A stretch of 64,000 nucleotides of DNA, taken from Zobellia amurskyensis. GTDB taxonomy: Bacteria > Bacteroidota > Bacteroidia > Flavobacteriales > Flavobacteriaceae. The position numbers and the translations under genes were made by a program. Shown piece by piece: positions 8,677 through 18,572 of the stretch. The notes below the pieces were generated by a model. That model was not told the origin of the DNA. It ran no database searches and saw only the letters and a program-made list of their open reading frames with translations. Numbering within the stretch: position 1 is the first letter of the stretch; every line of letters begins with the position of its first letter. The DNA lies in the NCBI RefSeq assembly GCF_009725985.1, contig NZ_RCNR01000004.1:124001-188000 (forward strand). Reading direction: 5' to 3'.

Positions 8677-9750
8677 TCAATAATTAAGTTTCAGCTTTAA
8701 TGGTAAATGGTCCGAATACCCTTTGGGGCTTGAAGACTTGTATTTAAAAGGTCGGGGTCTTCCGCTAGAGGTGGCGAGGATGGGGTTGTCAACAATATCA
8801 AAAGTGTCTATTTTCGCTTTCACGCCATTACCTGATAGGAATCCGCGAGTTACTACAAGCTGGTCAAGCATTTGATAGCGATTGGCGAAGACGGTACCAT
8901 CAAACAATCCGCTTAAGAAATAAGTTCCCGTATTACCGGAAGAAGATTTGTTCATAATTGACGTGCTTAAATTATAAAGAAAAATCTCTCTGGCCCGGTA
9001 TTTTGAAGTATGTACGAACTTATCAAAATCATTGGTGGCGCCTGTTACTTTATCTAGGTCTCGTGAAGCTTTTAAATGTTGAACAATGCTACGGTCAAAA
9101 GGCTCGTCATTAAAGTCACCTACCACCAGAACCTTGCCTTCCCATTTGGATTGAATAGCCGCGAGATCGTCATTGGCTTGGAGCGACTCATATGTAGCTG
9201 AGTCTACTTTGGTGTGGGCTTCCACTAAAAAGGAAATGTGCTCGGCAACGGCAATGCGTAAGGGTTCTGAATGGTATTGCCCCCTGCTTCGTGAGGGCCA
9301 GTGCGATGCAATGACAACAAATTCTTCGCCTGTATCATTAATTCGGAAAATTACTTCAAAGATATCTCGGGTACGGTATCTAAGATGGACTAGGTGAGAT
9401 GCTCTTGAGACAACCGTAAGTTTGCTTGGGTTGTAAGCCATGGCTACGTCTATACCTCTTAAATCGCTCGTGCCCGAAGCATCAAAGACAACGCTAAGGT
9501 GGTTCATTCCCGCCTCTTCCAATAATTCCTGTAAGAGCGTGTCTTTTTCTATTTCACAAACGGTCAGTAAATCAATTTGTTCGTTGGGCCAGATAAGATT
9601 GAGGCCTTCCGCCAGGTTTTCTTTTTTCTTGTTGAATACACTTTCGGTCCAACCTGCTGCAGGTGTAAAACTGAAGTCGTTTGAAATTGGATCGTCATCC
9701 GTATCAAAAAAATTTTGGAGATTCCACCAAGCGAAGTTGATATGAGCCAT
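8677..9750 (-). CDS. Endonuclease/exonuclease/phosphatase-family protein
   Basis: The 357 residues form a single EEP domain (DNase I/exonuclease III fold): WWNLQNFF at the N-terminus (catalytic Asn10), CEIE (metal-binding Glu), IASHWPSR (catalytic His), VVGDFND (Asp and Asn) and GYSDHLPL (final Asp-His pair) in the right order. There is no signal peptide, so a cytosolic metal-dependent phosphodiesterase or phosphatase is expected. The substrate (DNA, RNA, phospholipid or small molecule) cannot be told. It faces the same way as the Nudix-like gene, with a gap of 93 bases. Confidence 0.88.
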   Translation of the reverse strand: MAHINFAWWNLQNFFDTDDDPISNDFSFTPAAGWTESVFNKKKENLAEGLNLIWPNEQIDLLTVCEIEKDTLLQELLEEAGMNHLSVVFDASGTSDLRGIDVAMAYNPSKLTVVSRASHLVHLRYRTRDIFEVIFRINDTGEEFVVIASHWPSRSRGQYHSEPLRIAVAEHISFLVEAHTKVDSATYESLQANDDLAAIQSKWEGKVLVVGDFNDEPFDRSIVQHLKASRDLDKVTGATNDFDKFVHTSKYRAREIFLYNLSTSIMNKSSSGNTGTYFLSGLFDGTVFANRYQMLDQLVVTRGFLSGNGVKAKIDTFDIVDNPILATSSGRPRPFKYKSSSPKGYSDHLPLKLKLNY

Positions 9751-9913
9751 AACGTTTTTGGTTTTAGAAAATTACTTTACTAAATAGCCATGCCGGGCAT
9801 CTAAATAAAAATGCCGAAAGCTGACGTCTGCCCTAAAGTTATGAAAATTAACAGCTTTGTGTGTCGCCCTTTTGTAGGGATGCGGTTGTTTTATGTGTAA
9901 TTGGAGTTATAAG

Positions 9914-10597
9914 CTACACAGCCCGCTGTACGACCTCAAAAATTTTGTTGCCGTCGCATTTAAGGGTCTTTGACGGATATTTTAGAATTAATGCATAATC
10001 ATGCGTAGCCATTAAAATAGATCTACCGGACTTATGTATCTCCTGTAGAACCTTCATTACCTCCACACTGGTTTGTGGGTCTAGATTCCCGGTAGGTTCA
10101 TCTGCCAAGATAAGTTCAGGGTCATTAAGAAGTGCCCTTGCGATAGCTACACGTTGCTGTTCCCCACCCGATAGCTGATGAGGGAACTTAAACCCTTTGG
10201 TTTTCATACCCACTTTGTTCAGGACGTCCTCTATTTTTTGGTCCATTTTGTGGCTGTCTTTCCAGCCGGTGGCCTTGAGTACAAAATACAGGTTTTTATT
10301 AATATTACGATCAGGCAATAGTTTAAAATCTTGAAAGACGATACCTATTTTACGACGTAGGTAAGGAATGTCTTTTTCCCTTAATTTAGTAAGGTCAAAA
10401 TCTACAATACTACCGGTGCCTTGTTTAAGAGGAAGGTCTCCGTAAAGCGTTTTCATAAAACTACTTTTGCCACTTCCTGTTTTGCCTATTAAATAAACGA
10501 ATTCGCCTTTAAGTACATCAAGTGTTACTTCGTTCAAAACAAGACTATCCTTTTGAAAAATAGCCGCATCCTTTAGCTCTAAGATCGTTTCTGACAT
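9914..10597 (-). CDS. ftsE: Cell-division ABC ATPase FtsE
   Basis: FtsE is the ATPase of the FtsEX complex, which couples the divisome to peptidoglycan hydrolases at the inner membrane. The ATG at 10597 (MSETILELKDA) gives the usual 227 residues; the in-frame start at 10636 adds an unconserved tail. Walker A GKTGSGKS, the Q-loop FQDFKLLPDRN, signature LSGGEQQRVAIARAL, Walker B LILADEPTGNLDP and H-loop ATHDY are all intact. The FKLLPDRN(I) segment is typical of FtsE. No ftsX is adjacent, so its partner must lie elsewhere. A LolD-type ATPase is the alternative. Confidence 0.87.
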   Translation of the reverse strand: MSETILELKDAAIFQKDSLVLNEVTLDVLKGEFVYLIGKTGSGKSSFMKTLYGDLPLKQGTGSIVDFDLTKLREKDIPYLRRKIGIVFQDFKLLPDRNINKNLYFVLKATGWKDSHKMDQKIEDVLNKVGMKTKGFKFPHQLSGGEQQRVAIARALLNDPELILADEPTGNLDPQTSVEVMKVLQEIHKSGRSILMATHDYALILKYPSKTLKCDGNKIFEVVQRAV

Positions 10598-10885
10598 GTT
10601 TAAGGGTACCGGGTTTAAGGTTAATTTGTTAATCAATCGTTAAAGGTAGGGCGTAGTTCCGCATAGTGATCGCCAAATCTCGAACTTTGAATCGTAATAT
10701 TGATATAAAAGTAATAAGTTAAAAACTAACGTACGGCAGGCATTGACAAAATCTTTTCGCTTTTTTGAAGATTGTCCGTGGAGTGAAATTATTAAGATGA
10801 AAACACCCCTTGCCATATACTTAGATGCAATATTCAACGTTATTAAAATTAATTAACGGTAATACATATTTCTAGTTAGAACACT

Positions 10886-13800
10886 ATGCTAAAAAAAATC
10901 ACCGCGCTTATCCCTGTTTTTCTGGGGATGGTTTCTATGGGAATCGCTCAAGAAACTGAAATTTATACCCACGATCAAAAACAATATCAAGATGCCTTGG
11001 CGCTCTATAATAACGAGCAGTACCAAGCGGCACAATCTATTTTTGCTAAGGTCAAGGATAATACAAAAAACCTTGAGACCAAGGCCAATAGTGCGTACTA
11101 TGAAGCCAATGCCGCGGTTAGGTTGAACCAGTTGGGGGCTGACCGGTTAATGGAAGATTTTGTGGCCAATTACCCAACATCTACCAAAAGGAACTCCGCT
11201 TATGTAGATGTTGCCGAATACTATTTTGAGACCGGAAAGTATCCGTATGCTTTAAAATGGTACAATAAGGTGGAGCAAAGTGCACTGTCTCGTAAGGAGA
11301 TGGACAAGTTCAATTTTAATTATGGGTACTCCCTTTTTTCCTCTGGAAAGCAAAAAGAGGCAGAAAGTTACCTTCAGAAAGTAGAAAACTCACCCGTTTA
11401 TGCTTCTCAGGCTAAATATTATATGGGCTATATAGCGTATCAGCAAGATGATTACGATACGGCCAATCAACGTTTTGACCAGATAAAAGATCCTGACATT
11501 CTTGAAGAGAAGATGGATTATTATCAAGCCGATATGAATTTTAAGCTGGGTAAGTTTGATCAAGCCATAGGTTTGGCAAAGAAGCAAATGGCAAAGGGTG
11601 ATCGAAAAGAGAAGTCGGAGCTTAGCAAAATTATAGGCGAGAGCTATTTCAACTTAAAAGAATATTCCAACGCCATTCCTTACCTAGAAGATTATCAAGG
11701 TAAAAAAGGCAAGTGGAGCAATACGGATTATTACCTTTTAGGATATTCGTACTACAAGCAAGGCGATTATGCCAATGCCGTCCAGCAATTCAATAAGATT
11801 ATTGGAGGAACCAACAGCGTTTCTCAAAATGCATATTATCATCTAGCGGAATGTTATCTGAAGTTGGATAAAAAGCAAGAAGCATTGAATGCGTTTAGAA
11901 ATGCTTCTCAAATGGACTTCTCCCAAGAAATTCAGAAAGATGCGTATTTAAATTATGCGCGTTTAAGCTACGAAGTAGGTAATGCTTACGAGCCAGTTCC
12001 GCAGGTTATTACGGATTACTTGGCAAAATACCCAGACAGTGCCAACAAAGAAGAGATGCAAGAGTTATTGGTAGATTCATATATCACCTCTAAAAACTTT
12101 GCAGGAGCCATGGAGCTTCTTGAGAAAAACAAGAACTACGCCAGTAAGGCTACCTACCAGAAAGTAGCATACTACCGTGGTATTGAATTGTTCATGAATG
12201 CTGATTACCAAGGTGCAGCAGAGAATTTAGGGAAGTCGTTAGGTAGTGCCGAGGGCAATCTTTTTAGAGCTAAAGCCAACTATTGGAAAGCAGAAGCGGA
12301 ATACGCCCTCAATAATTTTGATACGGCTTTGGTAGATTATATTCAGTTTCAGCAAAACCCATCGGCTAAAACTACGGAAGAATATAAAGAGCTGGATTAT
12401 AACTTGGCTTATACCTATTTTAAGTTGAAGGACTATAGTAACGCCATATCCTATTTTAACAATTTCACCAATGCAGGTTCAAATGATACACAGAAGTTAT
12501 ACGATGGTTACCTGCGTTTGGGAGATAGTTATTTTGTGACCAGTAAATACTGGCCTGCAATAGAAACGTATAATAAAGCACTTTCGCTTACAGGAACAGA
12601 AAAGGATTATGCAGCTTATCAAAAAGCCATCAGCTATGGTTTTGTTGATAGGCGTGATACTAAAATTGAGGAGTTAAGAACATTTGTTTCGGCGTACCCG
12701 AAATCTAGTTTAAAGGACGATGCCCTTTTTGAGTTGGCCAATACCTTAATTTCTACAGGACAGGAACAACAGGGACTTCAGACCTATCAACGAATGATTA
12801 CGGAATATAAAGCCAGTTCATTGGTGCCGCAAGCTATGATGCGTCAAGGTTTGGTTCATTATAACGCCAACCGAAACGAACAAGCATTAAAGGAATTTAA
12901 AGCGGTAGTTCATAATTTTCCGAACACACAAGAAGCTATTCAAGCTGTATCTACGGCTAAATTAATTTATGTTGATTTAGGTAGAGTTGATGAGTATGGG
13001 GAATGGGTTTCAAAACTAGACTTTGTAGAAGTTACGAATAGTGAGTTGGATAATGCCACTTTTGAATCTGCGGACAAACAGAATATGGAAGGCAAAAAAG
13101 ATGCCGCCATTAAAGGGTATGAAAATTACATAAAACAATTCCCTAACGGATTGAATGCGGTCAAGGCCAATTTCAATTTAGCTCAATTATATTTTGCAAA
13201 AGGGGAAAAAGAGCAGGCATTACCAAATTATAAATTCGTTGCCGATAAAATGGGAAGCGAATATGCGGAGCAAGCATTAACGCGGGTGTGTGAAATTTAC
13301 TTGGGCAAGGAAGACTATGCTTCGGCATTACCTTACCTGCAACGTTTGGAAAATCAAGCAGATATTCAACAGAATAGAACTTTTGCCCAATCTAACTTAA
13401 TGAAGGGATATTATGAGCAAAAGGATTACGGCAAAACGTTGGCCTATGCTGAAAAGGTTTTGGCTACCCCGATTATAGATAATCGTATTAAAAGTGATGC
13501 GCAAATAATGATAGCCCGTTCTGCGATTGCTACGGGTGATGAAGCGAAAGCAGAAAAAGCCTATGCCGATGTGTTGAAAATAGCATCGGGTTCTACTGCG
13601 GCAGAAGCGTTGTATTATGACGCTTATTTTAAGAGTAAGGCTCAGGATTACGAAAACTCTAACCTGTCCGTGCAGAAGTTGGCAAAAGACTATTCCGGTT
13701 ATAAGGAATGGGGCGGAAAAGGTCTGATCATTATGGCCAAGAACTTCTATGCCTTGGGAGATGCTTACCAGGCTACTTATATTTTAGATAGTGTAATTAG

Positions 13801-13903
13801 CAATTTCAGTCAGTATGCGGAAATTGTTTCTGAGGCCAAAGCCGAACTTTCTATTATTAAGGCTAAGGAAGCGCAGAGCAACTCATCGGTGCGAACTGAT
13901 TAA
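10886..13903 (+). CDS. Large secreted TPR-repeat protein
   Basis: A 1005-residue periplasmic or outer-membrane-associated protein. It has a signal peptide (MLKKITALIPVFLGMVSMGIAQ) followed almost to the end by tetratricopeptide repeats. Recurrent signatures include ALALYNNEQYQAAQSIF, GYSYYKQGDYANAVQQF, AYTYFKLKDYSNAISYF and NLAQLYFAKGEKEQALPNY. At least 20 helix-turn-helix units are recognisable, including BamD/YfiO-like ones. TPR arrays are protein-binding scaffolds. The next gene, 98 bases on, is an outer-membrane barrel on the same strand. The two probably work together in envelope assembly or transport. That link is inference. Confidence 0.85.
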   Translation: MLKKITALIPVFLGMVSMGIAQETEIYTHDQKQYQDALALYNNEQYQAAQSIFAKVKDNTKNLETKANSAYYEANAAVRLNQLGADRLMEDFVANYPTSTKRNSAYVDVAEYYFETGKYPYALKWYNKVEQSALSRKEMDKFNFNYGYSLFSSGKQKEAESYLQKVENSPVYASQAKYYMGYIAYQQDDYDTANQRFDQIKDPDILEEKMDYYQADMNFKLGKFDQAIGLAKKQMAKGDRKEKSELSKIIGESYFNLKEYSNAIPYLEDYQGKKGKWSNTDYYLLGYSYYKQGDYANAVQQFNKIIGGTNSVSQNAYYHLAECYLKLDKKQEALNAFRNASQMDFSQEIQKDAYLNYARLSYEVGNAYEPVPQVITDYLAKYPDSANKEEMQELLVDSYITSKNFAGAMELLEKNKNYASKATYQKVAYYRGIELFMNADYQGAAENLGKSLGSAEGNLFRAKANYWKAEAEYALNNFDTALVDYIQFQQNPSAKTTEEYKELDYNLAYTYFKLKDYSNAISYFNNFTNAGSNDTQKLYDGYLRLGDSYFVTSKYWPAIETYNKALSLTGTEKDYAAYQKAISYGFVDRRDTKIEELRTFVSAYPKSSLKDDALFELANTLISTGQEQQGLQTYQRMITEYKASSLVPQAMMRQGLVHYNANRNEQALKEFKAVVHNFPNTQEAIQAVSTAKLIYVDLGRVDEYGEWVSKLDFVEVTNSELDNATFESADKQNMEGKKDAAIKGYENYIKQFPNGLNAVKANFNLAQLYFAKGEKEQALPNYKFVADKMGSEYAEQALTRVCEIYLGKEDYASALPYLQRLENQADIQQNRTFAQSNLMKGYYEQKDYGKTLAYAEKVLATPIIDNRIKSDAQIMIARSAIATGDEAKAEKAYADVLKIASGSTAAEALYYDAYFKSKAQDYENSNLSVQKLAKDYSGYKEWGGKGLIIMAKNFYALGDAYQATYILDSVISNFSQYAEIVSEAKAELSIIKAKEAQSNSSVRTD

Positions 13904-14000
13904 AATTAGAAACAGATTTAACAAGGTTAAAAATTGAATCCGAGTGGAGTTCTTAGAACCGGCTTCGCTTTTAAGGTGTAAATTCAAAAAAGAACACAGA

Positions 14001-15755
14001 ATGCACAAACATATAAAGCTTACACTTATTTTCCTTACAGGTGTTTTTCAGTTTGCCATAGCGCAGGAAGAAGAAAAAGACGATATAGGTACGGAAACCG
14101 TTACCGTAACCAAGGCGTATACACCAACAATTAATGATGCGTTCAAGATTAAGACCATGCCTGATCTTAACGATTCTATTGTGTTGCAAAAGAAGAAGAT
14201 CAACTATAGTATTTTTTCTGTTCCTGTAGCATCAACATTTACGCCGGCCAAGGGTAAAGCTTCGGCTGTAAAGAAAACACCGCCACCGGTATTGTACAAC
14301 TCCTATGCTTCTGCAGGTGTGGGTAATCCGGCTAATTTAATGGGTAAGTTTTATACCAGTAGAACCATTGATCGTGAGTCTGGTTACACATTGGGTCTTG
14401 AACACAACTCATCTCGTGCAGATATTGACGGTGTTGCTCTTGATAATATTTATTCCAACTCTAGGTTAGATGCCGGTTATACTAGACGCGACAGTGATTT
14501 TGATTGGGGCGTAGATGTAGGTGCCCAACATCAACTTTACAATTGGTATGGTATTCCTGATGCAACTTTTACAGAAGAAACCGTAGATGGTATTGATGAG
14601 CGTCAGAATTATTATATGGCCGAAGCATCGGGTCACATAAATGTTGAAGATTCTTATTTTGAAAACGCAAAACTAGAATACAGAAGGTTTTGGGATGCTG
14701 TTAAATCCGGTGAAAACAGGGCTGTTTTTAATACTGGTTTTTCATTTCCAGTGGCCGACGAAGATTTTAGGGTAAAAGCCAAGGTAGATTATGTAAACGG
14801 TAGTTTTGAAAATTCCAGTTTAAATAATCCCACCAATACACCAGAGATGAACTATAGCAATTTGCAAGTAGGCATCAATCCAAGTTTGGCATTGGTAAAC
14901 GAAGATTTTTCCTTGAACCTGGGTGTAAACCTTGTATATGGGCTAGATGCTGAAAATAGTGATAGTAATTTTTATATTTATCCAGCGGTTACCGCATCTT
15001 ACAGATTGTTAGATGATATGGCCATCGTGTACGGTGGGGTGGAAGGTGACTTAATGCAGAACTCATATTATGGTTTTGTAGAGGACAACCCGTACGTATC
15101 TCCAACATTGACCACTGTTCCTACGGATAAGAAGTATGATGCCTATATTGGTCTTAAAGGGCAAATCTTGCCCAACTTAAGTTATAACGCCAAAGTTAGT
15201 TATACCACGGAAGACAGAAAGGCATTGTATAAGCTTAATGCTAGAAATGATTCAAGAACCGATGAAAAGGGTTATTACTATGGTAATTCCTTTGAAGTAT
15301 TTTATGATGATGTAAAAACCATTGGGGCTTTTGGAGAGTTGAATGTAGACGTAAACCGGAATTTTAGTCTGGGTGTAAATGTGGAGTATTTTAACTACAA
15401 CACCGAAACGGATAACCCGGCTTGGAACTTGCCTAACTTAACAAGTTCATTGTTCATGGATTATCAAATAGGAGAAAAATGGTACGCGGGTGCCAACCTT
15501 TTTTACGTGGGTGAAAGAGATGATGTGGCCACTATAGCTAGCGCAAGTGGTAACCCTGCAGACTTCTTTGCTACACCTGTAACATTAGATGCCTATTTTG
15601 ATGCTAATTTTCACGTGGGTTACCGATGGAACGATCAACTTTCATTCTTCGTGAAAGTGGCGAATATAGCTAATAACAATTACCAACGTTATACGAACTA
15701 TCCTGTTCAAGGATTGCAAGTTATGGGTGGTTTGACTTATAAATTTGACCTCTAA
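14001..15755 (+). CDS. TonB-receptor-like outer-membrane barrel without plug
   Basis: The ATG at 14001 (MHKHIKLTLIFLTGVFQFAIAQ) opens a signal peptide; the upstream in-frame start at 13944 does not. The 584-residue protein has a short N-terminal segment, GTETVTVTKAYTPTINDAFKI (about residues 29-49), that looks like a TonB-box-like stretch. A proline-rich linker follows and then a barrel of alternating aromatic strands ending in GGLTYKFDL with terminal Leu. The roughly 130-residue plug domain of true TonB-dependent receptors is missing. It lies 97 bases after the giant TPR gene and is probably cotranscribed. Automatic pipelines would call it a TonB-dependent receptor. A passive or TPR-gated channel is possible. 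Confidence 0.72.
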   Translation: MHKHIKLTLIFLTGVFQFAIAQEEEKDDIGTETVTVTKAYTPTINDAFKIKTMPDLNDSIVLQKKKINYSIFSVPVASTFTPAKGKASAVKKTPPPVLYNSYASAGVGNPANLMGKFYTSRTIDRESGYTLGLEHNSSRADIDGVALDNIYSNSRLDAGYTRRDSDFDWGVDVGAQHQLYNWYGIPDATFTEETVDGIDERQNYYMAEASGHINVEDSYFENAKLEYRRFWDAVKSGENRAVFNTGFSFPVADEDFRVKAKVDYVNGSFENSSLNNPTNTPEMNYSNLQVGINPSLALVNEDFSLNLGVNLVYGLDAENSDSNFYIYPAVTASYRLLDDMAIVYGGVEGDLMQNSYYGFVEDNPYVSPTLTTVPTDKKYDAYIGLKGQILPNLSYNAKVSYTTEDRKALYKLNARNDSRTDEKGYYYGNSFEVFYDDVKTIGAFGELNVDVNRNFSLGVNVEYFNYNTETDNPAWNLPNLTSSLFMDYQIGEKWYAGANLFYVGERDDVATIASASGNPADFFATPVTLDAYFDANFHVGYRWNDQLSFFVKVANIANNNYQRYTNYPVQGLQVMGGLTYKFDL

Positions 15756-15840
15756 CTTCTTTGTTAAAATAAGTAACGTGTGTTCATCCGATTTTTTTAG
15801 GGTCTTATCTATACTGTCGTAAGATTCGTAGTAGAATACT

Positions 15841-15848
15841 TATTTTTG
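15841..15848 (+). promoter_or_regulatory. -7 promoter element of the dihaem lipoprotein gene
   Basis: TATTTTTG matches TAnnTTTG exactly and lies 27 bases before the ATG at 15876. No TTG is seen at the usual upstream spacing. Confidence 0.4.
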
Positions 15849-15875
15849 AAGCTATTGCTATAAAGAAAATATATC

Positions 15876-17348
15876 ATGTTTCATTCGAACGAAAGGGCGC
15901 GCATAAACCATAGAAATTTTAGGTTCCTTTTAGGGCAAAAAGCGGTTGGAGCTATCTTTCTGGTCTCAATGATGCTATTTGCTGCCTGTGGGTCTGATGA
16001 TTCAAGTACACCTGCTTCGGTGGATATTGATACGGATGGCGATGGTATTCTTGATTCAAAAGAAATATTGGATGGTACAAGTAAGACCAACCCATGTGAT
16101 CCCAAACAAAATAGTGGGTACGCTGGTTATGATGCGGACAATGCTATTTGGCTAGGTGCCGATTGTGATACGGACGGAGTTACCAATTCCGAAGAACTTG
16201 CCAACGGTACGGATCCTTACGTAAACGAAATTAAAGATTCTGACGGGGATGGTATTCCTGATTTCCAAGAGGATGCAGACGGTACTGATAAAGAGAATCC
16301 GTGTGATCCCGTGCAAGATGAAAATTATACAGGATACAACGCTGAGAACAACATTTGGAAAAGTGCAGATTGTGATGCCGATGGTGTAAATAATGGCGAT
16401 GAGGTAACCGCAGGGAGCAATCCATATTTGGATGATACGGTTTATGCCGTTGCCCAGTTCCTTCCTAAATTGGCCGATCTTAAAATATTTAGAGGAAATC
16501 CGTCAGATTTAATTCCTAATACAACTTCGCATGAATATAGTCTAAGTACACCCTTGTATAGTGATTATGCCCAAAAATTCAGAACAATATCCCTTCCTGA
16601 AGGTGCGCAAATGACTTATAATAGCGAAGGGCTTTTACAATTTCCGGATAACACGGTTATTAGTAAAACATTCTTTTATTACAATGATGAAAGAGACCCT
16701 TCACTTGGGAAAAAATTACTGGAAACGCGAATTTTGATAAAGACCAACGGTACATGGAGCTTGGGTAATTACCTTTGGAACGAAGGCCAGACCGAAGCAG
16801 CGTTTAGTAACGAGGCACCCGTAATTCAAGTAAACTGGATAGATAGCTCGGGAAGTGGCCAATCTGTAGGTTATAAAGTTCCATTCACCGTTAACTGTAC
16901 GCAGTGTCATAACGTTAACAATACCACTATTCCAATTGGGCCCAAGGCAAGAAATTTAAATTTTGTCTATAACGGTAAGAATCAACTTCAATATTTTATA
17001 GATAAAGGGTTGCTATCCGGTGCACCCGCCGTTTCGGAGATTGAACGCTTACCAGATTGGTTGGATGATTCCTTTACGCTAACCGAACGTGCCAAAGCCT
17101 ATATAGATGTAAACTGTGCGCACTGCCACCAACCTAGCGGTTATCACAATTCTAACCAAGGTGTCCGACCGGATTTTAGATATGAAACCTCGTATGCGGA
17201 TAGTAATGTAGAGGATTTTAAGGCCGATATTAGGTTAAGGGTGGAGACAGATCCAGCTTACGGCCCATCTATGCCACTTGTTGGTATTACGCAACTACAT
17301 ACGGAAGGTGTAGATTTGATTCAAGCGTATATTGATTCTTTGGATTAG
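15876..17348 (+). CDS. Dihaem cytochrome c lipoprotein with calcium-binding repeats (SO2930-like)
   Basis: A 490-residue envelope lipoprotein (lipobox LFAAC, Cys38). Residues 50-185 hold four thrombospondin-3-like Ca2+ repeats: DTDGDGILDSKE, DCDTDGVTNSEE, DSDGDGIPDFQE and DCDADGVNNGDE. Residues 190-490 match the SO2930-type dihaem family, with STPLYSDYAQKFR, KTFFYYNDER, LETRILIKTNGTW and YLWNEGQTEA. The two haem-binding sites are CTQCH (341-345) and CAHCH (414-418). It is expected to carry electrons at the cell surface or periplasm; the reaction is unknown. The beta-helix protein often found beside SO2930 homologues is absent here. Confidence 0.85.
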   Translation: MFHSNERARINHRNFRFLLGQKAVGAIFLVSMMLFAACGSDDSSTPASVDIDTDGDGILDSKEILDGTSKTNPCDPKQNSGYAGYDADNAIWLGADCDTDGVTNSEELANGTDPYVNEIKDSDGDGIPDFQEDADGTDKENPCDPVQDENYTGYNAENNIWKSADCDADGVNNGDEVTAGSNPYLDDTVYAVAQFLPKLADLKIFRGNPSDLIPNTTSHEYSLSTPLYSDYAQKFRTISLPEGAQMTYNSEGLLQFPDNTVISKTFFYYNDERDPSLGKKLLETRILIKTNGTWSLGNYLWNEGQTEAAFSNEAPVIQVNWIDSSGSGQSVGYKVPFTVNCTQCHNVNNTTIPIGPKARNLNFVYNGKNQLQYFIDKGLLSGAPAVSEIERLPDWLDDSFTLTERAKAYIDVNCAHCHQPSGYHNSNQGVRPDFRYETSYADSNVEDFKADIRLRVETDPAYGPSMPLVGITQLHTEGVDLIQAYIDSLD

Positions 17349-17453
17349 CGTTCGGAACTACCTTTAAATTTTCATGTAGAAGTAGCTGTATAGGCTAAAA
17401 GACAGGACATCGCCTTAATTTGTCTATTTTAGAGTCTGTTTAAACGCTCAAAA

Positions 17454-18563
17454 ATGACCAAATTTTCATTAAGAGATTTTATATTTCTTTTGCTTGGGTT
17501 ATGTTTTCTACTTCGGATGGAATCACAAAACCTTGTTGAAAACCCCAGTTTTGAGACGTATTTGAATTGTCCTGAACATTTGGGCAATTTTAGTACAGAT
17601 GTAAAGGGCTGGTCAACACCTACTGAAGGTTCTACAGATTATTTTAATGGGTGTAGTACGGAAATGGGTACGCCAAAAAACTTCAATGGTTCGCAACCGG
17701 CAGATTTTGGTCAGGGTTATGCAGGGCTGTATCTATATGCACCAGATGATTACAGGGAGTATTTTCAGACCAAATTGGTACGACCTTTAACGAAAGGTGT
17801 TAAGTACAAAGTGTCTTTTTATGTGAGTTTGGCCGAACGCTCGGATTTTGCTGTAAAGGAATTCGGGGTGTTATTCGCCAAGGATAAATTAAGCATCCCT
17901 GTAAAGAAAGCACTATCAAAAAAGCAGTTATATCAACAGAAAAATAATGCTTATAATTATTTGGAAATCGGGTACTCAAACTTCTACTCGGACACACAAG
18001 ATTGGATATTGGTACATACCCAGTTCGTTGCCAAAGGATTTGAGGAATATCTAATTATCGGTAATTTTAAGAGTAATGCGCGTACACGTCTTTTTAAGAC
18101 AAAGCGCAATGCCAAACAGGGCGCATACTACTATGTGGATATGGTTGAGGTGTCCGAAGCTATGGGCGATAAAATTATCTCACCTGTAGAGAAAATACGC
18201 GCGTTTGAACTCAATAAAATTCATGTTTTTGAAGATGTGCTCTTTGCTTTTGATAAGGCCACCTTACTCCAAACGGTAAAACAGGAGCTTCATGAAATCT
18301 ATTTCTATTTGACTAAAAACCCAGTCCTAAAGATTTCAATAAATGGATATACGGATTCTGTGGGAAGCAAAAAATATAATAAAGGGCTATCCAAAAAAAG
18401 GGCAAAAGCGGTAGCGGATTATCTAGTCCACTTGGGGCTAAACCAAAATCGGGTGGTTTGGAAAGGTCATGGAGGGCAAAAGCCCATTGCGGATAACGGT
18501 ACTTTTGAAGGTAGGAGAAAAAATAGAAGGGTGGAGTTTGTTATTAGCAAACCCGCACCCTGA
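17454..18563 (+). CDS. OmpA-family outer-membrane protein
   Basis: The 369 residues begin with a signal-like hydrophobic N-terminus (residues 1-25). The N-terminal domain (NLVENPSFE, WSTPTEGSTDYF, GYAGLYLY, KYKVSFYVSLAE) is a jelly-roll of the kind found in carbohydrate-binding-like modules of Bacteroidota. A C-terminal OmpA domain (about 255-365) follows, with VLFAFDKATL, INGYTDSVGS and LSKKRAKAVADYLVHLG ending in RRKNRRVEFVI. These residues (GYTD, NRRVE) are the peptidoglycan-binding core. It probably anchors the outer membrane or a surface structure to the wall. It converges on the NIPSNAP gene with only 9 bases between stops. Confidence 0.85.
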   Translation: MTKFSLRDFIFLLLGLCFLLRMESQNLVENPSFETYLNCPEHLGNFSTDVKGWSTPTEGSTDYFNGCSTEMGTPKNFNGSQPADFGQGYAGLYLYAPDDYREYFQTKLVRPLTKGVKYKVSFYVSLAERSDFAVKEFGVLFAKDKLSIPVKKALSKKQLYQQKNNAYNYLEIGYSNFYSDTQDWILVHTQFVAKGFEEYLIIGNFKSNARTRLFKTKRNAKQGAYYYVDMVEVSEAMGDKIISPVEKIRAFELNKIHVFEDVLFAFDKATLLQTVKQELHEIYFYLTKNPVLKISINGYTDSVGSKKYNKGLSKKRAKAVADYLVHLGLNQNRVVWKGHGGQKPIADNGTFEGRRKNRRVEFVISKPAP

Positions 18564-18572
18564 CTTTATGTT

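Noticed and set aside
6243-9750. Polysaccharide utilisation locus around the sulfatase
   Set aside because: No SusC/SusD pair, glycoside hydrolase or lyase is adjacent, so a PUL cannot be supported.
9914-10597. LolD-type lipoprotein-release ATPase instead of FtsE
   Set aside because: The FKLLPDRN segment and overall pattern fit FtsE better, though absence of a neighbouring ftsX leaves some doubt.
10640-10837. 65-codon minus-strand ORF between ftsE and the TPR gene
   Set aside because: No ribosome-binding site, domain or signal; probably chance in an intergenic region under 300 bases.
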